A DNA stretch of 38,729 nucleotides, taken from positions 1-38,729 of the forward strand of contig DAHVOH010000028.1 in assembly GCA_027318915.1 (NCBI GenBank), written 5' to 3'. This document shows, one piece after another, positions 1 to 7,254 of the stretch (within the stretch, counting starts at the first letter, position 1; the number at the start of each line of letters is the position of its first letter). The stretch is from Clostridiales bacterium (GTDB taxonomy: Bacteria > Bacillota_E > Sulfobacillia > Sulfobacillales > JAIMBI01). A program made the position numbers and the translations under genes. The notes under the pieces are model-generated. The model was given only the letters and a program-made list of their open reading frames with translations, was not told where the DNA came from and made no database searches.

Positions 1-475
1 CCGAATTCAGAGGGATGTCGGCCGCCCCCGCGGCCCGGGCCAGGGCGATGCGCGCGTTTTTGGTCAATGCCAATCCGTAGGCCATGCCGGAGATGTAAAG
101 AGGCATCGAAGCGCGGAGCGGGCGCTCTGCCCGCGGTCCCAGGACGACCGACAGATCGACGGGATCACCGTCGGCCAGAGGCGACCGGGCCAGCTGCGCC
201 GGAACCAGGGCCAGATCGTCGAATCCATGGGCGGGCCGGGCCGACCCCATCGGCCGGATGACGATGCCGCCCGTTTGGGCGCGCAGGCTGGAGTACAGAA
301 AATCGACGGCCGGGGTCGATTTGAGGGACACCACCAGCTCGGCCAACGTGTCGCTCATGGGCCGCGTCAGCACGACCTGAATGGCGCGGCGCGCCATGGC
401 GGGGACGATCGCCAAAATGGCCGCGGCGGTCAGCACCACCACCAGGGCTCCCGCGATGGCGACGGTCAGCAGCAT
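1..475 (-). CDS. FMN-binding glutamate synthase-like protein, N-terminal part (runs off left edge)
   Basis: An open frame without a stop enters from the left edge on the minus strand and starts at an ATG at 475, preceded by a strong GGGAGGGAAGG ribosome binding site. The first ~25 residues form a hydrophobic membrane-anchor-like helix (MLLTVAIAGALVVVLTAAA). Near the visible end is PLYISGMAYGLAL followed by IALARAAGAADIPLNS, which resembles the start of the FMN-binding barrel of GltB-like glutamate synthase domain proteins (SGMSYG...N(S/T)GEGG). The family has an N-terminal membrane stretch in many short GltB-like proteins. Only 158 codons are visible, so the catalytic FeS cysteines lie outside the window. 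Divergent from the channel gene that follows. The family call rests on the SGMAYG segment and is moderately secure; the substrate is unknown. Confidence 0.7.
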   Translation of the reverse strand, partial: MLLTVAIAGALVVVLTAAAILAIVPAMARRAIQVVLTRPMSDTLAELVVSLKSTPAVDFLYSSLRAQTGGIVIRPMGSARPAHGFDDLALVPAQLARSPLADGDPVDLSVVLGPRAERPLRASMPLYISGMAYGLALTKNARIALARAAGAADIPLNS

Positions 476-648
476 GTGCGCCTTCCCTCCCTCGCTCACT
501 ATTCCCGAACCGCGCCGCGCCTAGACGTCCGGGGCCGGAGAGCCGATCTGGCACCGGCGTCTCGTCGGAGCGGCCGCGACCAGCGGGCCGCGGTGACGAG
601 GGCCGGCGGCGAACGCCGTCACGACGCTCAGAGGGCGGGGGTTTTGGT

Positions 649-654
649 TATGAT
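649..654 (+). promoter_or_regulatory. possible -10 element (TATGAT) upstream of the potassium channel gene
   Basis: TATGAT stands out in GC-rich sequence 68 bases before the channel start. No convincing -35 is visible at the right distance, so this is a weak call. Confidence 0.3.
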
Positions 655-721
655 GGTCCGGGGGCGCGGCGCGCGGACGGCGGCCGCGCCAACCCCGGCC
701 GGCCGCATAGGGGTGATGGCG

Positions 722-1690
722 ATGCCCTATTTCGTCACCTTGGTATGGGGGGTTTTGAAGCGCCATCAGATTTTGGCGCTCACGCTGGTGGTGTTTGCGG
801 CCACGCTGACCGGAGCCGTGCTGTTCTCGCTGACCCAGCATGTTTCGCTGTTTACGGGATTCTACTGGGCGGTGGTCACCGTCACCACCGTGGGATACGG
901 CGATGTGACGCCGCACAACGCCGCCGGCCGGTGGATCGCCATGGGCACCATGCTGGCCACCATTCCCATCGCCGGCGCCGCGTTCGCCGGCTGGGCGGCG
1001 GCGCTGGTCTCGGTTCGCGTGAGGAGGATGTTCGGGATGTCGCTGGACGCTTTGCGCGACCACGTGGTCGTGCTGGGTTACACGCCGCTTCTGACGCATG
1101 TGCTGCCCGACCTGCTGGCCGCGCATGATTCGGTCGTTTTGGTGGCGGCCGTCGATGCCGCCCAGCTGCCGGAATCCGTGCCCTTCATTGCCGGCGACCC
1201 CACCAATCCGCATGTGCTGGCCAAAGCCCGTCTCGCGCGGGCCCGCCAGGTCATTGTGGTGGGCAACACCGACGCCGAGGTGCTCATGACCGCGGTCGAA
1301 GCCCGGCACCTGGCCCCGGAGGTTCCCCTTTTCGCGCTCACCCAATCGCGGAAAGCCGCGCAGGCCCTGAAGGACTTGGGGGTGCCGCAGGCGGTCGCCG
1401 CCCAGGATTTGCTGGGCCACATGCTCGCGAAAAGCTGGGAGGCGCCGCACACGGCGGAGCTGATGGGAGCCCTCATCGGGTCGTCGCGCACCGTCATCCA
1501 GGAAAAACCGGTGCCCGCGGACTGGATCGGCCAGCCGCTCGCCGGTGTGCGCGATCGCGCTCCTGGCTTATTTCTGGGCCTGGTCCACCAGAATCACATC
1601 GAACTGGGCGTGGAGGACAATCCCACGGTGACGGACGGCGATACCATGCTGGTGGTGCAGCCGGTGGTCCCCCGGAACGCCCCGGGTTGA
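722..1690 (+). CDS. Two-TM potassium channel with RCK (TrkA-N/TrkA-C) domain
   Basis: A 322-residue ion channel of the bacterial Kch/MthK type. A first membrane helix spans about residues 17-37, a pore loop carries the potassium selectivity filter TVGYGD at 56-61, and a second helix lies at about 72-97. From residue ~113 a Rossmann-like RCK-N domain follows (HVVVLGY), then a TrkA-C-like domain from about 240. The usual GxGxxG of RCK domains is absent after beta-1 (VVVLGYTPLL), so nucleotide binding may be lost or altered. The frame is open further upstream, but the ATG at 722 was chosen because AGGGG lies 8 bases before it and the protein then starts just before the first helix. Likely gates K+ flow at the cytoplasmic membrane in response to a ligand. 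Convergent with the next gene. Confidence 0.88.
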   Translation: MPYFVTLVWGVLKRHQILALTLVVFAATLTGAVLFSLTQHVSLFTGFYWAVVTVTTVGYGDVTPHNAAGRWIAMGTMLATIPIAGAAFAGWAAALVSVRVRRMFGMSLDALRDHVVVLGYTPLLTHVLPDLLAAHDSVVLVAAVDAAQLPESVPFIAGDPTNPHVLAKARLARARQVIVVGNTDAEVLMTAVEARHLAPEVPLFALTQSRKAAQALKDLGVPQAVAAQDLLGHMLAKSWEAPHTAELMGALIGSSRTVIQEKPVPADWIGQPLAGVRDRAPGLFLGLVHQNHIELGVEDNPTVTDGDTMLVVQPVVPRNAPG

Positions 1691-1712
1691 CGCTTCCGGA
1701 CCACGAAGCGTC
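1689..1712. terminator. hairpin between convergent genes
   Basis: Perfect 8-bp inverted repeat GACGCTTC / GAAGCGTC with an 8-base loop, overlapping the channel stop codon and lying between two convergent genes. There is no T tract, so an intrinsic terminator role is uncertain. Confidence 0.35.
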
Positions 1713-1872
1713 GCCGTCCAGAGTCGCCCGTCACGGCTCGGATGGGGGCACCCACCCTGCCGCCCGGCGGTCGCGGCCTTGGCCGGTCGTCTCACCGCGA
1801 CCGGTATGCCGGGGGCGGCGGCTTCGGACGGAGCGCCGCCCATGGTCCATCGACAGGGTCGCGGCGCCGCCG

Positions 1873-3501
1873 TCAGCGGCCCGGACGTGCCGCCGGCGCA
1901 CGCTCTGTGTTGTGCGCCAGCCGCTCGTCGGCGGCCGCATAGAGCGCCGCCAAATTGGCACCGTCCACACCGGTCCAGGCAATGGCGTGAGCCAACGTGA
2001 CGCCATGGACATGGCGGCGGATGTCGGTGAAGAGGTGCTGCACGCTCTGGCGGACGGCGGGCGGGTGGTTCCCGGAGATGAAGAGGCCGAACCGGTCGCC
2101 GCCCACCCGGCCGATGATCCAGCCGTCCGCCATCGCGTCCACCAGCACTTGGCCCACCTGGGTCAGAATCTGGTCGCCGCCCGGGTGGCCATAGCGGCCG
2201 TTATAGCGCTTGAGCCCGCGAATGTCCAGGACCGTCAGCGCACCCCCCTGATTGTGACGCCACGCCAGGTCCAGTGCGGCCTCCGCCTTGAGCCAAAAGG
2301 AGCGGCGCGTCAAGACGCCGGTCAGCATGTCGCGTTCAACGGCCCGCTGGAAGAGATGCGCCACCAGCCCCGCATCCCAGGACAGAACCTCCCGCACCGC
2401 CTCCGCCAGCACGCTGTGGCCCCCGGCCCGGAGCGCGCGGGCGAAGTGCGCCTCCAGTTCGCGATGCGCCATCAGATACCAGGAGAAGTCCACCCCGAAC
2501 CTGAGGTGGGCGTCCACGATGCGGGCGGCCCGGTCCACATCCTCCCGCCCCAGTTCCCCGCGAAACAGATGGCGCAGATGATCGGACAGGACGGCTTGGA
2601 AGCGGGCGGCCGACGAATGCAGCAGCAGTGGGCTTGAGACCGCGCGCTCCACGATCCACTGGCTCACCTCCCCGCTGATGCGATCAACCAAGGGGTCCAA
2701 GATGTCACGGGCGTCGGCCATCCGCTCCAGAGCCTCGTCCTCTAGGGGATAGAAATGGATAAGCGTGAGGCCGGCCGCGTCCAGGGTCTTGAGCCGCGTG
2801 CCGACGTCGGGCACGGTCACGCGCCGGGGCCAATCGGGGGACGGTCGGGCCAGCGCGAAGCCCTGGCCGTATCGGATGCCCAATTGGCGGAGGTGGAGCA
2901 CCTGGCCCGGATTCTCGACGCCCTCGGCGACGATGCGGGTGCGGGCGGGATCCACCCACCGCACCAGCAGCTGAATCAGCCGGTCGGCATCGGCGTTGCT
3001 CCCCAACTGCTGAGTCAGGGAGACGTCGATTTTGATCCACTCCGGGTGCAGACGCACCAGCCGGAGCGGATCGGACAGGCCGGAGCCCCAATCGTCCACG
3101 GCGATTTGCACGCCGCGGTGGCGAAGACTCATGAGCGCGCCCTCCCACATGCTGAAGCGGGCGTCCGCTTCCGGCAGCTCCAGCACCAAGTCGTGCAGCG
3201 ACCCGTCCAGCCGCCCCAAGGCCAGCGTCAATGGGCGGAGCAGCCGATGGGTGACGTTCAAAAACAAAAAACTGCCGGGCGGCTTGGTCGGCATCTCCCG
3301 CAGGGCGAGCGCCTGGAGTGATTCCAGCGTGGCCTGCCGGCAGCGGCGGGCGCGGGCCAGACGCTCGAGGCCGGCGAAGCCGTCCGACTCGTGGCCGGTG
3401 AGCCTGCCCAAGGCCTCGTATCCGATGACCTCCCCGGTCATCAGGTCGGCGACCGGCTGCCAAAACATCGTGAGGGGCAGCGGGAGAAGACTCTTAGACA
3501 A
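1873..3501 (-). CDS. EAL - globin-coupled sensor - degenerate GGDEF protein (putative O2-regulated c-di-GMP phosphodiesterase)
   Basis: A 542-residue cytoplasmic signalling protein with domains in unusual order. Residues ~10-230 form an EAL phosphodiesterase domain with key residues present: YEALGR (E29), N82, ELPE (E108), DD 136-137, K157, E193 in VAEGVEN, and GQGF 212-215. Residues ~265-385 look like a globin-coupled sensor (protoglobin) domain: FQAVLSDHLRHLF, then VDAHLRFGVDFSWYLMAH, where H332 would be the proximal haem ligand. Residues ~390-530 form a GGDEF domain whose signature reads GGDRF (467-471): the catalytic Glu is Arg, and the earlier DxD reads DIR, so it is probably inactive as a cyclase and may bind GTP as a regulator. 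The start is a TTG with GGAGGGA 6 bases upstream; the next ATG is at codon 12. Expected activity is c-di-GMP hydrolysis modulated by gas binding, by inference. Confidence 0.85.
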   Translation of the reverse strand: MSKSLLPLPLTMFWQPVADLMTGEVIGYEALGRLTGHESDGFAGLERLARARRCRQATLESLQALALREMPTKPPGSFLFLNVTHRLLRPLTLALGRLDGSLHDLVLELPEADARFSMWEGALMSLRHRGVQIAVDDWGSGLSDPLRLVRLHPEWIKIDVSLTQQLGSNADADRLIQLLVRWVDPARTRIVAEGVENPGQVLHLRQLGIRYGQGFALARPSPDWPRRVTVPDVGTRLKTLDAAGLTLIHFYPLEDEALERMADARDILDPLVDRISGEVSQWIVERAVSSPLLLHSSAARFQAVLSDHLRHLFRGELGREDVDRAARIVDAHLRFGVDFSWYLMAHRELEAHFARALRAGGHSVLAEAVREVLSWDAGLVAHLFQRAVERDMLTGVLTRRSFWLKAEAALDLAWRHNQGGALTVLDIRGLKRYNGRYGHPGGDQILTQVGQVLVDAMADGWIIGRVGGDRFGLFISGNHPPAVRQSVQHLFTDIRRHVHGVTLAHAIAWTGVDGANLAALYAAADERLAHNTERAPAARPGR

Positions 3502-3752
3502 GGCGGTCCCTCCGTTCTCCGGATCGCGGGAGGGTCGTGAACTCCCGCGCGGGTGTGCCGTGGCCGCGCCGCATTGTCGGCTGTGGACAGATATACACGG
3601 AGCATTTCGACATCAGGCGAGGGACCCCTCTTTGTCAGGGCGGCGAAACCCCTGTGCGCGGCAGCCGGCATCCGGGCCGCCGGGTCCGAGGCCGGCCCGG
3701 ACTTTCGCATCCGCCGGCAGGCAACCGGGCGCGCTGTGGCGAAATCCCCGGC

Positions 3753-4391
3753 ATGGCAAATGAACGAACGCAGAGGGAACCGGTCGAGCCTCCGTTGCCG
3801 TCCGCGCTGGCGGTTTTGGCGACGAGCCTGGAGGCCCGGGCGTCCGATGGGGCGGACCAGTCGCGGGCGGCGGCGGTGTTGGTGTTGTTGACGGTGGAAG
3901 CGGGGCGGGCCGAGGTGCTGCTCATCCGCCGTCCGGAGCACCTGCGCCATCACGCGGACCAAATGGCGTGCCCGGGCGGCGCCCGGGAGCCTCAGGACCG
4001 CACGCTGTGGGACACGGCGCTTCGCGAGACCCGCGAGGAGGTGGGCATCCGGCGCGAGCAGGTGGCCCGGGTGGGCCTGCTGCCGCGCATCCACATCGCG
4101 GTCAGCGGGTTCACGGTGAGCCCCTGGGTGGGATGGACGCCGGCGCGGCCCCTCTTGCGGCCGGCCGCGGGTGAGGTGGCGGGGGTGCTGTGGGTGCCCC
4201 TGACGGATCTGCGGCGCGTGTATCGGCGAGCCTGGCGGGGCCAGGGTCCGACGCGCTTTTTGTCGCCCGAGTTTCCCGTGGCGGGGGTTGTGGTGTGGGG
4301 GGCGACGGGCCGTATGCTGGAAGCGCTGCTGGAGCGATTGTCGCCGGCGGCCCAGGATCGTTTGGAACAGGAGGCGGCGTCGTGGAGCTGA
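3753..4391 (+). CDS. Nudix hydrolase, CoA pyrophosphatase (NudL/UPF0035) type
   Basis: A 212-residue Nudix hydrolase. The segment LLIRRPEHLRHHADQMACPG followed by GARE, TAL and RETREEVGI (91-99) matches the CoA-pyrophosphatase subfamily pattern (LRxHxGQxxFPGGxxDPxD...TALREtxEExG), which cleaves CoA or other nucleoside-diphosphate-linked compounds using divalent metal. The RExxEE metal-binding core is intact. Start ATG at 3753; the frame is open upstream but the sequence there is not protein-like. Its stop overlaps the start region of the next gene, which has a GTG at 4382, so the two are likely co-translated. Substrate is inferred from the subfamily pattern only. Confidence 0.85.
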   Translation: MANERTQREPVEPPLPSALAVLATSLEARASDGADQSRAAAVLVLLTVEAGRAEVLLIRRPEHLRHHADQMACPGGAREPQDRTLWDTALRETREEVGIRREQVARVGLLPRIHIAVSGFTVSPWVGWTPARPLLRPAAGEVAGVLWVPLTDLRRVYRRAWRGQGPTRFLSPEFPVAGVVVWGATGRMLEALLERLSPAAQDRLEQEAASWS

Positions 4392-5101
4392 TGGTGCGGG
4401 CGGTGTCCGCGCCCGCCGAACTGGCTTGCCTGCCCGCATTGGAGCAGCAGGTCTGGGGCAGTCCGGATCCGGTGCCCGTCCATTTGCTGGCGGCTTTCAC
4501 CCACGCGGGCGGGGTGGTGCTGGTGGCCCACGCGCCGGGCGAGGACGCCCGGTGGCGTGGGTTTGCGGTCGCGTTTTTGGGCCGCGACGCGGACGGGCTG
4601 TATCTGCACTCCCATATGGTGGCCACGCTGCCTGCCTACCAAGGCCAGGGCGTGGGGCGCCGCCTCAAGCAGGCGCAATGGGAGTGGGCGCGGGCCGCCG
4701 GCCTGGATCGGCTGGTGTGGACGTACGACCCGCTCCAGGCGCGCAATGCCTGGTTCAATCTGGGCATCTTGGGCGCCCGCGTGCGGGCGTATGTGCCGGA
4801 CTATTACGGCCCCTTGGGTGACCAGCTCTCGGGGGCGCGACCGTCCGACCGCCTGGTCGTGGAGTGGCGGGGCGCGGGCCCGGTCCCGATTCCGGACGGA
4901 CCCCGGCGCAGCATCCCCGTGCCGGCGGACATCGTCGCCTTGGAGCGCCGGGACCCCGAGGCGGCGCTGAGCGAGCAGATGCGGGTGCGCGCGGAGTTTG
5001 AAGAGGCGTTGGCCGGGGCGTGGACGGTGGCGGGCTTTCGCCGCGAGCCGGAGCCGGCGTATGTGTTGTGGCGGCCGGACCCCGCGCGCCGGGACCCATG
5101 A
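4382..5101 (+). CDS. GNAT-fold acyltransferase (COG3375-like), partner of the adjacent racemase
   Basis: A 239-residue GNAT protein. The acyl-CoA pyrophosphate-binding loop is YQGQGVGRRL (86-95), preceded by the beta-strand LYLHSHMVATLP. The chain is longer than a minimal GNAT and has the C-terminal extension common in the COG3375 group, which often sits beside menC-like genes. In Geobacillus a GNAT next to the N-succinylamino acid racemase is a succinyl-CoA:D-amino acid N-succinyltransferase; by neighbourhood this gene may do the same. Start: GTG at 4382, with AGGAGG 7 bases upstream; the ATG at 4391 overlaps the Nudix stop but would leave a 16-base gap to the site. The gene overlaps the Nudix gene by 10 bases. 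Alternative: a GNAT with unrelated acyl acceptor. Confidence 0.8.
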   Translation: MELMVRAVSAPAELACLPALEQQVWGSPDPVPVHLLAAFTHAGGVVLVAHAPGEDARWRGFAVAFLGRDADGLYLHSHMVATLPAYQGQGVGRRLKQAQWEWARAAGLDRLVWTYDPLQARNAWFNLGILGARVRAYVPDYYGPLGDQLSGARPSDRLVVEWRGAGPVPIPDGPRRSIPVPADIVALERRDPEAALSEQMRVRAEFEEALAGAWTVAGFRREPEPAYVLWRPDPARRDP

Positions 5102-5140
5102 GGGCCGCTGGCCGGCGGGTGTCAGAGGGAGGTTTTAGGC

Positions 5141-6268
5141 GTGGCGGAACCGAGGTTGAAGGTGGAGGCCATCTCCTGGCAGTGGGTGGAGATGCCGTTG
5201 AAGGCTCCGTTTGAGACGTCGTTCGGGGCGGAGTCGGTCCGCCGGTTCTGGTTGGTGACGGTGTACGCGAACGGATTGCAGGGGTATGCCGAATCGGTGG
5301 CGTCCGATGAGCCGCTGTACAGTGAGGAGACCCATGAGACCGTACGGCACATGATCCGGGATCATTTGGGTCCTCGCCTGCTGGGAGCGCCGTTGGCCGC
5401 GCCCGAAGACGTCAGTCGGCTGTTTGCTCCCTTCAAAGGCAATCGGATGGCCAAGGCGGCGCTGGAGATGGCGGTGTGGGACCTGTTCGGGCGCTTGGAC
5501 GGTGAGCCGGTCGCACACTTGCTGGGCGGGACCCGGGACCGGGTCCCGGTGGGGGTCTCCATCGGCATTCAGCCGACGGTGGAGGATTTGGTCGCGCAGG
5601 CGCGGGACTTTTGGGCGGCCGGATACCGGCGGCTCAAGATCAAAATCCGTCCGGGCTGGGACATGAAGCCGCTGGCGGCGGTGCGCGAAGCGCTGCCGGA
5701 GGCGCCCATTATGGCGGACGCCAACTCGGCCTACCGGCTCGCGCAAATCCCCGTGTTCCAGGAGCTGGATCGGCTGCAGCTGATGATGGTGGAGCAGCCG
5801 CTCAACGAGGATGACCTGGTGGACCACGCCACCCTGCAGGCGGCGATCTCGACGCCGGTGTGCCTGGACGAGTCCATTCGCCACCGGGAGGATGCGCGCC
5901 ATGCCTTCCAGCTGGGCTCCTGCCGCATCATCAACATCAAGCTGGGCCGGGTGGGCGGCTTTACGGAGGCCCGCGCCATCCATGATCTGGCGCGAGCCGG
6001 CGGCCATGCCGTGTGGTGCGGGGGCATGCTGGAATCGGGCATCGGCCGGGCCGCCAATCTCCACATCACCAGTCTTCCGGGTTTCACGCTGCCGGGTGAC
6101 ACATCGGGATCGGACCGGTATTTTCATGAGGACCTGGTGGACCCGCCGTTTCGGGTGGCCGCCGACGGCACCCTGGGCGTGCCCACCGGCCCGGGACTCG
6201 GCGTGGTCCCCGACCCGGCTCGGCTCAAGCGCTTCGGCGGGTCCGTCGAGTGGCTGCCCGCGCGGTGA
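5141..6268 (+). CDS. menC: N-succinylamino acid racemase / o-succinylbenzoate synthase (enolase superfamily)
   Basis: A 375-residue enolase-superfamily enzyme of the MenC/NSAR family. All catalytic residues are visible: KIK at 166-168, metal ligands D193 (DANSAY), E218 (EQPL) and D243 (DES), and acid/base K267 (NIKLGRVGGF), then GGMLESGIGRAANLH. These positions closely match the known Amycolatopsis/Geobacillus OSBS/NSAR enzymes. Such proteins dehydrate SHCHC in menaquinone synthesis, racemise N-succinylamino acids, or both. No other men genes are in the window, while a GNAT acyltransferase lies immediately upstream, which favours the racemase role or bifunctionality. GTG start with GAGGGAGG 8 bases upstream. 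The symbol menC is the family name and does not settle the reaction. Confidence 0.9.
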   Translation: MAEPRLKVEAISWQWVEMPLKAPFETSFGAESVRRFWLVTVYANGLQGYAESVASDEPLYSEETHETVRHMIRDHLGPRLLGAPLAAPEDVSRLFAPFKGNRMAKAALEMAVWDLFGRLDGEPVAHLLGGTRDRVPVGVSIGIQPTVEDLVAQARDFWAAGYRRLKIKIRPGWDMKPLAAVREALPEAPIMADANSAYRLAQIPVFQELDRLQLMMVEQPLNEDDLVDHATLQAAISTPVCLDESIRHREDARHAFQLGSCRIINIKLGRVGGFTEARAIHDLARAGGHAVWCGGMLESGIGRAANLHITSLPGFTLPGDTSGSDRYFHEDLVDPPFRVAADGTLGVPTGPGLGVVPDPARLKRFGGSVEWLPAR

Positions 6269-6309
6269 AGAATTCCCGGCCCGTTCTCGGTTCCGTTTCC
6301 CGCCTTTGT

Positions 6310-6315
6310 TACACT
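6310..6315 (+). promoter_or_regulatory. possible -10 element (TACACT) before the D-2-hydroxyacid dehydrogenase
   Basis: TTACACT lies 17 bases before the start codon in an otherwise GC-rich gap. A matching -35 is not clear. If used, transcription would start very close to the ribosome binding site. Confidence 0.25.
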
Positions 6316-6331
6316 GGGGCCAACGGGAGGG

Positions 6332-7252
6332 ATGGGGCTGCGCGTCGTGGTGGTGAGCCGACAGGCCGAGGAAGCGGTCGCCCTCCTCCGGGCCCGGCGC
6401 CCGGACGTGGACTGGGTGGCTGTGGCCGATCCCGGGGGCATGCCGGTTCTGCAAGCCGATGCCGTCTTTGGATCCCAGCTCTCCGCGGACGTCCTGGCTC
6501 GCATTGAGGGGCTCCGCTGGGTCCAGGGATGGTGGGCGGGAATCGACGGCCAAACGGTGCCCGAAGGCCTTCTCTTCACGCGCATGGTCGGCGCGTTCAC
6601 CCAGGATATGGCCGAGCATGTGCTGGGGCAGGTGCTGGATTTTGTGAAGCGCTTCCCGCAAGCGCGCGCGCAGCAGGCCGAGCGCCGTTGGCAGCGCTAT
6701 CAGCCGCGGCGCTTGAGCGAGACGCGCGTGGGCATTGCCGGCGGCGGGGAGATTGGTCGCGGCATCGGACGGACGCTGGCGTCCCTCGGTGTTTCCGTGT
6801 CTTACCTGGTGCGGGTGCCGCGGCCCTTGGAGCCCGGGGCGCCGGTGTACGGACCCGCCACCGAAGCGGCGTTTTGGAGTTCGGTCGACGGCGTGGTGCT
6901 GGTGCTGCCGCTGACGCCCGACACCGACGGGTTCCTGGATGCGGGCCGCATCGCCCGCCTTCGCCCGGGCAGCTTTGTCATCAACGTCGGGCGCGGTCGG
7001 GTGGTGGATGAGGATGCTCTGCTCGCCGGACTCAACACGGGGCAGGTGGACCGCGCCTACCTCGATGTCCTCGGAGTCGAGCCGCTGCCGCCGGATTCGC
7101 CCTTGTGGAGCCATCCCCGGGTGGTCATCACGCCCCACGTGTCCGGCGCGGGGCGCTTGGAGGACTTGGTCGAACGGTCGCTGGAGAACCTGGACCGCTA
7201 CCTGCGGGGGGAGCCGCTGGTGGGCGTGGTGGACCGGGAGAGAGGGTATTAG
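6332..7252 (+). CDS. D-2-hydroxyacid dehydrogenase family oxidoreductase
   Basis: A 306-residue NAD(P)-dependent 2-hydroxyacid dehydrogenase. The nucleotide-binding motif is GIAGGGEIGRGIG (134-146). The catalytic triad is complete: R221 in NVGRGRVVDE, E250 in GVEPLP and H269 in TPHVSG. The N-terminal substrate domain is short and divergent, as in the GyaR/YcdW-like branch, so the substrate (a 2-keto acid such as glyoxylate or hydroxypyruvate) cannot be named. The ATG at 6332 sits only about one base after GGGAGGG, an unfavourable spacing; the CTG at 6338 would be at six bases and give an ordinary MRVVVVSR-type N-terminus. The gene follows the racemase and precedes the P-loop/Asp23 gene with a 2-base gap, suggesting co-transcription. 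Confidence 0.88.
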   Translation: MGLRVVVVSRQAEEAVALLRARRPDVDWVAVADPGGMPVLQADAVFGSQLSADVLARIEGLRWVQGWWAGIDGQTVPEGLLFTRMVGAFTQDMAEHVLGQVLDFVKRFPQARAQQAERRWQRYQPRRLSETRVGIAGGGEIGRGIGRTLASLGVSVSYLVRVPRPLEPGAPVYGPATEAAFWSSVDGVVLVLPLTPDTDGFLDAGRIARLRPGSFVINVGRGRVVDEDALLAGLNTGQVDRAYLDVLGVEPLPPDSPLWSHPRVVITPHVSGAGRLEDLVERSLENLDRYLRGEPLVGVVDRERGY

Positions 7253-7254
7253 CG

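Noticed and set aside
227..721. N-terminal extension of the channel gene back to 227
   Set aside because: The extra ~165 residues are not protein-like, overlap the divergent glutamate synthase-like gene, and a good start with ribosome site exists at 722.
5135..7138. Very long open frame on the minus strand opposite the racemase and dehydrogenase genes
   Set aside because: It mirrors two clear plus-strand genes, has no family features, and its composition (His/Arg/Gln-rich) is typical of an antisense shadow in GC-rich DNA.
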